64,000 nucleotides of DNA, from the NCBI GenBank assembly GCA_045636385.1, contig JAZTXK010000026.1, forward strand, positions 15,812-79,811. Direction: 5' to 3'. A program made the position numbers and the translations under genes. The notes under the pieces were generated by a model. The model was not told the DNA's origin, made no database searches, and was given only the letters and a program-made list of their open reading frames with translations. Origin of the DNA: CAG-390 sp045636385. GTDB lineage: Bacteria; Bacillota; Clostridia; Oscillospirales; CAG-272. Positions within the stretch are counted from its first letter, which is position 1, and each line of letters begins with the position of its first letter. Below are positions 59,733 through 64,000 of this stretch, piece after piece.

Positions 59733-61033
59733 TACTTTTTAATGACTTTACTTGCCTTGTGAAGTGCTTCGTTACGCATTCTGCAAGCGACTGAATGGTG
59801 TCTGCGCTTGGTGGTATGCTTGTGCGGAACGGTCTTTTTAACCTTTTTGACGGCCTTTTTAGGCTGTATCTTTTTCGGTTCGGGCTTTACTTCTTTGATC
59901 TCTTTGGGGACGTCTTCGTCCGGCTTCTTCTTCAAAAGTTCGCGTATTGACTCTGTAATAGCCGATTTACCCTCTCCGAGGAAGAATTTTACGCCCGACA
60001 TAAGTGCCTGACGTGTTTCGGGTTCGATATTTGAAAACGCCTTGATAACCGCGCTTCGGTTTTCGGCGAGGTCGGTGACGGTTTTTGCGCTGGTGGAGCA
60101 GAGAATATCGAAAAATCCCTCAACGAACGCGCGTCTTTCGTCGGGTTCCATTGAATAAATCCACTTTCCGACAACTTCGTGCGCGCGCTTGATGTCGGGC
60201 GCGACGTCCTCGTCACCGACGAATTCCACTCCCTCGACTTCCCACGTCAGCGCATCGTGCTGATGGAGATAATTTTTCGCGCTCGATTTCGTAACGCGGT
60301 AGTTTTTGTCATATTTGAGAAGAAGACCGACGACCGAGCCCGTCGGAATTACTGTGGATATTTTGCCCGCGACGCGCTCGTATAGCTCGCCTTCCCATAC
60401 GTCATCAAGAAATCCGGGACCGTCAAAGTTGTATACTTTTTCTATCTTTTCGGCAATCTCATCTGACGCATTCATTGCCGCCCAAAGCGCGAGATTACCG
60501 CCCTTGCTGTGACCCGCGACGTAGAGGCTTTTTGCATCCTCCGATGCTTTGAGAAGATATTCTTCGGCGCGTTTCTGCGCGGGGACGGGGGTGAGAAACG
60601 CCATTCTGAAATCCTCTCGCCAGCCGGTTATCGTGTCGTCCGTGCCTCGGTAAGCAACAAAAACCGTTTCGTCATCGGGGAAAAATGAGATCGCGGAAAA
60701 TTGCTCGACCGTTTGATCGTCAATGATATTAACAAAGTGAGAAAGGGGAAGAGAAGAAAATCTTTTTGATGCGGCAACGGTTCGGAAAAGAGGAATGATC
60801 TCCTTTGGGAGAATCTCTCCGAGTCTGATCTCGTCAAGTCCCGCGTTGCGCTCAAAGAATATCTCTGCCGCCTCGGCAAGCGTGATAATGCCGTCCGACG
60901 GATTTTCGGGCACGATTCCGTCAAAAAATATATATGAAAGCTCGCAGAAGATCAGGGCGTCAATCTCATTCAGCGGCGATTGTTCAAACGTCAAGTCACC
61001 GCGCCATTTTATATAATCAAATACGTTCGCCAT
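59732..61033 (-). CDS. DUF2974-type lipase-like alpha/beta hydrolase with basic tail
   Basis: A 433-residue protein with the start MANVFDYIKWRGDLTF, typical of the DUF2974 (Mbeg1-like) family. The nucleophile elbow AGHSKGG holds S176, after VAYRGTDD, and VYNFDGPGF follows, as in class 3 lipases. The C-terminal 60 residues are rich in Lys and Pro and carry a highly basic tail, unusual for an enzyme and perhaps binding an acidic surface or nucleic acid. The function is not established for the family; a lipid or acyl ester hydrolase is likely. GGAAGGAG precedes ATG 61033. Confidence 0.82.
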   Translation of the reverse strand: MANVFDYIKWRGDLTFEQSPLNEIDALIFCELSYIFFDGIVPENPSDGIITLAEAAEIFFERNAGLDEIRLGEILPKEIIPLFRTVAASKRFSSLPLSHFVNIIDDQTVEQFSAISFFPDDETVFVAYRGTDDTITGWREDFRMAFLTPVPAQKRAEEYLLKASEDAKSLYVAGHSKGGNLALWAAMNASDEIAEKIEKVYNFDGPGFLDDVWEGELYERVAGKISTVIPTGSVVGLLLKYDKNYRVTKSSAKNYLHQHDALTWEVEGVEFVGDEDVAPDIKRAHEVVGKWIYSMEPDERRAFVEGFFDILCSTSAKTVTDLAENRSAVIKAFSNIEPETRQALMSGVKFFLGEGKSAITESIRELLKKKPDEDVPKEIKEVKPEPKKIQPKKAVKKVKKTVPHKHTTKRRHHSVACRMRNEALHKASKVIKK

Positions 61034-61128
61034 CGGCGTTCTCCTTCCTTTTTACTGATTTAATTATACCATATATTATAATGCAAGTCAACCGAATATT
61101 GACTCGAAAAGAGTCGAAATAATAATTC

Positions 61129-61158
61129 TTGACAAAAATGCTTTTGATGTGATATAAT
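61129..61158 (+). promoter_or_regulatory. Sigma-A promoter of the VanW-family gene
   Basis: TTGACA (61129-61134), 18 bases, TATAAT (61153-61158). Confidence 0.75.
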
Positions 61159-61184
61159 AAAGAAAAACGAAAGGAAGTAACATT

Positions 61185-62048
61185 ATGAAAAGTTCTGAAA
61201 AACCAATTGACCGCTCACCTATTCGTTTTAAACTCGGCTGCGCATACTACGGCGCACGCCGTCGGCTGAAATGGCTGACTATGGAACATAAATTTGCAAA
61301 GAAACGGCAGAAAGAACGTCTGCCCGCCGTGTATTTCACACACAGAACTCCGATGCGCCGCAAGCTCAAGGACCTTGAAATGTGGATGCAGGAAAACAAG
61401 GTTACTAATCTGAAAATCGCGGTGTCGCGGATGGACGGACTTCTTCTTCGCCCCGGCGAGATATTCAGCTATTGGCGCCTTATCGGCAAGCCTACATATC
61501 GCCGCGGCTTCCTTGACGGAATGATACTGCGTAACGGCAAGATCACGCCCGGTGTCGGCGGCGGACTCTGCCAGCTTGCCAATATGATTTTCTGGATGAC
61601 GGCGCATACCCCTCTGACGGTCATTGAACGCCACCGCCACGGCTACGACGTCTTTCCCGACGCTAACCGTACACAGCCCTTCGCAAGCGGCGCGACGTGT
61701 TTTTATCCTCACGTTGACCTTATGATCCGCAACGATACGGACGAGGTCTTTCAGCTTTGCCTTACCGTTGAAAAGGATGATCTCGTCGGAGAATGGCGAG
61801 TCGTAAATGAACCTTTGGTAAAATATGAGGTCGTTGAACGTAATCACGAGATGCGCCTTGAGTATTGGGGCGGCTACACACGACACAACGAGCTATATAA
61901 GCAGAAGCTGACGCTTGACGGCGAACTGATAGACGAGCAGCTTCTCGTGCAGAATTCAGCGATAATGATGTATTCACCCTATTTAAACGAACCGGGCGAG
62001 CAAAAGAGATACGACGGATCGCAGTATAATATGTGGGACGATAATTAA
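61185..62048 (+). CDS. VanW-family protein
   Basis: A 287-residue protein with the VanW signature: RPGEIFSYWRLIG, GVGGGLCQLANMIFW (from residue 123) and HRHGYDVFPD. VanW occurs in glycopeptide-resistance vanB clusters, but the domain is widespread in Firmicutes outside such clusters, with no proven activity. No vanHAX-like genes are nearby and no signal peptide is obvious, so this should not be read as a resistance gene. A link to cell wall or spore biology is possible. AAAGGAAG precedes ATG 61185. Monocistronic, between a promoter and a terminator. Confidence 0.9.
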   Translation: MKSSEKPIDRSPIRFKLGCAYYGARRRLKWLTMEHKFAKKRQKERLPAVYFTHRTPMRRKLKDLEMWMQENKVTNLKIAVSRMDGLLLRPGEIFSYWRLIGKPTYRRGFLDGMILRNGKITPGVGGGLCQLANMIFWMTAHTPLTVIERHRHGYDVFPDANRTQPFASGATCFYPHVDLMIRNDTDEVFQLCLTVEKDDLVGEWRVVNEPLVKYEVVERNHEMRLEYWGGYTRHNELYKQKLTLDGELIDEQLLVQNSAIMMYSPYLNEPGEQKRYDGSQYNMWDDN

Positions 62049-62052
62049 AAAA

Positions 62053-62076
62053 CAGCGGATGCCGAGGCATCCGCTG
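62053..62076. terminator. Bidirectional terminator between convergent genes
   Basis: Stem CAGCGGATGCC/GGCATCCGCTG followed by AAATTTTATTT; between the VanW and CNNM-type genes. Confidence 0.85.
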
Positions 62077-62081
62077 AAATT

Positions 62082-63440
62082 TTATTTGTCTTTATCCTCG
62101 GGGGAGGGAAGTTTTGTAACGATTGCGCACTCTATTCGTCGATCTTCGACCTTTTCGACTTTTATATGTAAGCCGCAGGTTGTGATCTCGATCGAAGCCG
62201 CGCCGTCCTCTGGGATTTCTGAAAGCTCGTTCATTATCATACCGCCGAGGGTGGAGAAGTCCGCGTCTTCCGGAAGCTCAAATCCGATTGTGTCGGAAAG
62301 CTTATCAAGCTCTGTGGTTCCTGAAACACGCCATACATTTTCCTCAATTTCGACTATGTCGCTTTCTTCCTCCGCCTTTTCTTCCTCGTCGTATTCGTCG
62401 TAGATATTGCCCACGATCTCTTCAACGAGGTCTTCAAGTGTTACTATACCGCTGACCGCGCCGTATTCATCAACGGCAACTGCGATATGGCAGTTGTTTT
62501 CCTGCATATCGCGGAAAAGCACGTCGCAACGGACGGTTTCTGGCACGAAATGCGCAGGGCGGAGAAGCTCCGCAAGAGGTGTATTTTCATTCTGTGAAAG
62601 ACGGTCAAGGTAGTAATCCTTCGAGTACAGAACACCGATAACGTCGTTGATATCCTCTCCGCAAACGGGATAACGCGAATATGCGCTTTCTTTGAGGATA
62701 GCAAAGATCTCATCATCCGCAGCATCCGCAGAGATCGTAACAACGTCGATCGCGCGTGTCATAACGCTTCGTGCGGTATTGTTGTCAAACTCAAAGATAT
62801 TGTCGATCATCTCGCTGGCGTTTGCGTCGATCGTTCCGCTTTCCTCGCCGATATCGACCATAAGACGGATCTCGTCCTCTGTCACCTGCTCGGCTTCCTT
62901 ATTGGGATCAATACGGCAGATGCGCAGACAGAAGTTTGTAGACTTTGTCAATACCCAAATGATGGGTTTTAGTATCGTTTTGATAGCGGACACGACGGGG
63001 CAAACAAGCCGCGCGATTTTTTCGGGAGAGTGCTGAGCCAGACGTTTGGGAACGAGCTCACCGAGCACAAGAGTGAAGTAGGAGAGCACGAGAGTGATCA
63101 GAATGACCGTGATCGAGTTCAGCGTTTCTTCTCCGATCACGGTGAAGCCGAGATTGTTGTAGATAAGATCGGTCAAAGGATCCGAGAAATTATCCGCCGC
63201 GAACGCAGAGCCGAGAAAGCCCGCAAGTGTGATCGCGATCTGGATAGCGGAGAGAAATGCGGTGGGTTCTTCAGAAAGTCTCAAAAGTTGTTTGGCTTTT
63301 TTGTCGCCATCTTCCGCCTGCTTGCGAAGAATGTTGACGTTGAGCGAAACGAGTGCCATTTCGGATGCCGCGAAAAATGCGTTGATGCCGATAAGCACAA
63401 GTTGGAGTAAAAGAAGCCAAAATAATCGGTCGCCTTCCAT
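62082..63440 (-). CDS. CNNM/CorC-type membrane protein with CBS domains (hemolysin-like)
   Basis: A 452-residue membrane protein: four-helix CNNM domain (LVLIGINAFFAASEMALVSLN, TLVLSYFTLVLGELVPKRLA) at about 1-200, then a tandem CBS pair (about 210-340: DVIGVLYSKDY, VAVDEYGAVSGIVTLEDLVEEIVG), and a CorC/HlyC domain (about 360-445). Such proteins are thought to move or regulate magnesium and cobalt, with nucleotide binding at the CBS pair; the name hemolysin is historical. Length matches the family. AAAGGAAA lies before ATG 63440. Expression control cannot be seen. Confidence 0.92.
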   Translation of the reverse strand: MEGDRLFWLLLLQLVLIGINAFFAASEMALVSLNVNILRKQAEDGDKKAKQLLRLSEEPTAFLSAIQIAITLAGFLGSAFAADNFSDPLTDLIYNNLGFTVIGEETLNSITVILITLVLSYFTLVLGELVPKRLAQHSPEKIARLVCPVVSAIKTILKPIIWVLTKSTNFCLRICRIDPNKEAEQVTEDEIRLMVDIGEESGTIDANASEMIDNIFEFDNNTARSVMTRAIDVVTISADAADDEIFAILKESAYSRYPVCGEDINDVIGVLYSKDYYLDRLSQNENTPLAELLRPAHFVPETVRCDVLFRDMQENNCHIAVAVDEYGAVSGIVTLEDLVEEIVGNIYDEYDEEEKAEEESDIVEIEENVWRVSGTTELDKLSDTIGFELPEDADFSTLGGMIMNELSEIPEDGAASIEITTCGLHIKVEKVEDRRIECAIVTKLPSPEDKDK

Positions 63441-63579
63441 GAGTTATTGAATATTTCCTTTCTTTGCCGCGTAGATTTTTTGTGTGCGGCATACGCTGAA
63501 TATTATATCATATTATGACTGCAAAGTCAAGTACAATGATTGACAAATGATAAATTTGCTGTAAAATCGCAAAAAACAC

Positions 63580-63608
63580 TTGACAAAAATCATAATTAAT
63601 GATATACT
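63580..63608 (+). promoter_or_regulatory. Putative promoter of the T-box leader
   Basis: TTGACA (63580-63585), 17 bases, TATACT (63603-63608); an alternative -10, TATAAT, is at 63609-63614. Confidence 0.65.
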
Positions 63609-63624
63609 TATAATGTATTAATAT

Positions 63625-63852
63625 GAAAACGCTGTGAAGCGGAGTAGTAGATCGTGTATTATTTCAGAGAGCGGACGGTTGGTGCGAGTCCGTATAAGAA
63701 GCCGTCGAAGTCGCCGCGGAGCGGTCGGAGTGAAGAGAAGTAGTTCCGAACGGTTTATCCCCGAGACAGGATATAAGAGAGTGCGCCTCGGCGCAAATAC
63801 AGGTGGTACCGCGCGCAAGCGTCCTGTTTTTAGGATGTTTGTGCTTTTTTGT
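63625..63852 (+). promoter_or_regulatory. T-box leader; regulated gene lies beyond the right edge
   Basis: The T-box core AGGTGGTACCGCG (63801-63813) is present, preceded by typical stem-I text (GAAGCGGAGTAGTAG near its start, GGTTGGTGCGAG at its distal part) and followed by a short CGTCCT/AGGATG hairpin and TTTTTT (to 63852). It should sense an uncharged tRNA and control an aminoacyl-tRNA synthetase or amino acid gene. By position, the GTC in GAAGTCGCC could be the specifier (valine), but this is a weak reading. No start codon with a ribosome binding site follows within the window. Confidence 0.85.
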
Positions 63853-64000
63853 TAAATAAAATCTGTTTTTTCGGCGGCTTTGCCGACCGAAAAAACACCT
63901 TTTAGGCGAGCCACGCGAGCCCGCGCGCCGAGGGGAGCAGGCAAAATCTTTGATTTTGGCGGCGGCGATAAGCGCGCGCTTTCAATTGTAAAACGCAGTT
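63853..64000. repeat. GC-rich intergenic element with strong hairpin (possible dispersed repeat)
   Basis: Downstream of the T-box the sequence turns GC-rich, unlike other gaps here. GTTTTTTCGG (63865-63874) pairs with CCGAAAAAAC (63887-63896) around a second small hairpin, followed by GCGAGCC direct repeats and AAAATC/GATTTT. Only one copy is visible, so the repeat assignment is tentative. Confidence 0.3.

Noticed and set aside
61185..62048. VanW as vancomycin resistance
   Set aside because: No vanHAX or vanRS-type genes are nearby, and the VanW domain is common in sensitive Firmicutes.

Overview
The window reads as chromosomal DNA of an endospore-forming, Gram-positive Clostridia-type Firmicute, probably an uncultured gut commensal. 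Sporulation genes support this (spoVAD-spoVAE, sigK, spoIIE). So do a T-box leader, consensus TTGACA/TATAAT promoters in AT-rich gaps, strong GGAGG-type ribosome binding sites, and a dozen lipoproteins with Thr/Glu/Pro-rich linkers after the lipobox cysteine. The placement is an inference from gene content; no rRNA is present. I count 42 protein-coding genes (one cut by the left edge), one tRNA-Leu and one T-box leader.

Layout. 1-5.7 kb: a truncated solute-binding lipoprotein, an aldose-epimerase-like protein, spoVAD-spoVAE and a surface Ig-like protein. 5.7-11.7 kb: three tandem paralogous lipoproteins with a metallo-beta-lactamase (MBL) domain of ComEC type, each with its own promoter. 11.8-19.5 kb: sigK, a secreted papain-like/SH3b protein, a secreted alkaline phosphatase and spoIIE. 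19.5-25.3 kb: a TIM-barrel isomerase, a fourth MBL lipoprotein, an endonuclease/exonuclease/phosphatase-fold lipoprotein and an FAD oxidoreductase. 25.3-34.4 kb: a TIR-like/Sel1/TPR protein, a galactokinase-like kinase, a membrane protein, walJ-rlmH, a WG-repeat protein and a MATE exporter. 34.7-51.2 kb: a carbohydrate region with a second TIM-barrel isomerase, four more solute-binding lipoproteins without permeases, glyA, a gpsA-like dehydrogenase, phosphoglucomutase, a xylulokinase-like FGGY kinase and a Gfo/Idh/MocA oxidoreductase. 51.4-64 kb: a calcineurin-like phosphoesterase lipoprotein, a hairpin-rich intergenic region, pepT, an 11-repeat zinc-ribbon protein with an embedded nuclease-like domain, tRNA-Leu, a HAD phosphatase, a nicotinamidase-like hydrolase, a DUF2974-type lipase-like protein, a VanW protein, a CNNM/CorC-type membrane protein and a T-box leader whose gene lies off the right edge.

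How the genes fit together. The cell surface dominates: solute-binding proteins, extracellular hydrolases and cytoplasmic sugar enzymes suggest scavenging of host- or diet-derived sugars and phosphorylated compounds. The most distinctive feature is a repeated alpha/beta module (core pattern IIRP ... EILVG.T.R ... G.KIVI) placed before two unrelated catalytic folds, an alkaline phosphatase and ComEC-like MBL hydrolases, in five lipoproteins. The best candidates for undescribed systems are this family, the TIR-like/TPR protein at 25.3-27.5 kb, the zinc-ribbon/nuclease protein at 55.2-58.0 kb, and the structured intergenic DNA at 53.5-53.8 kb.
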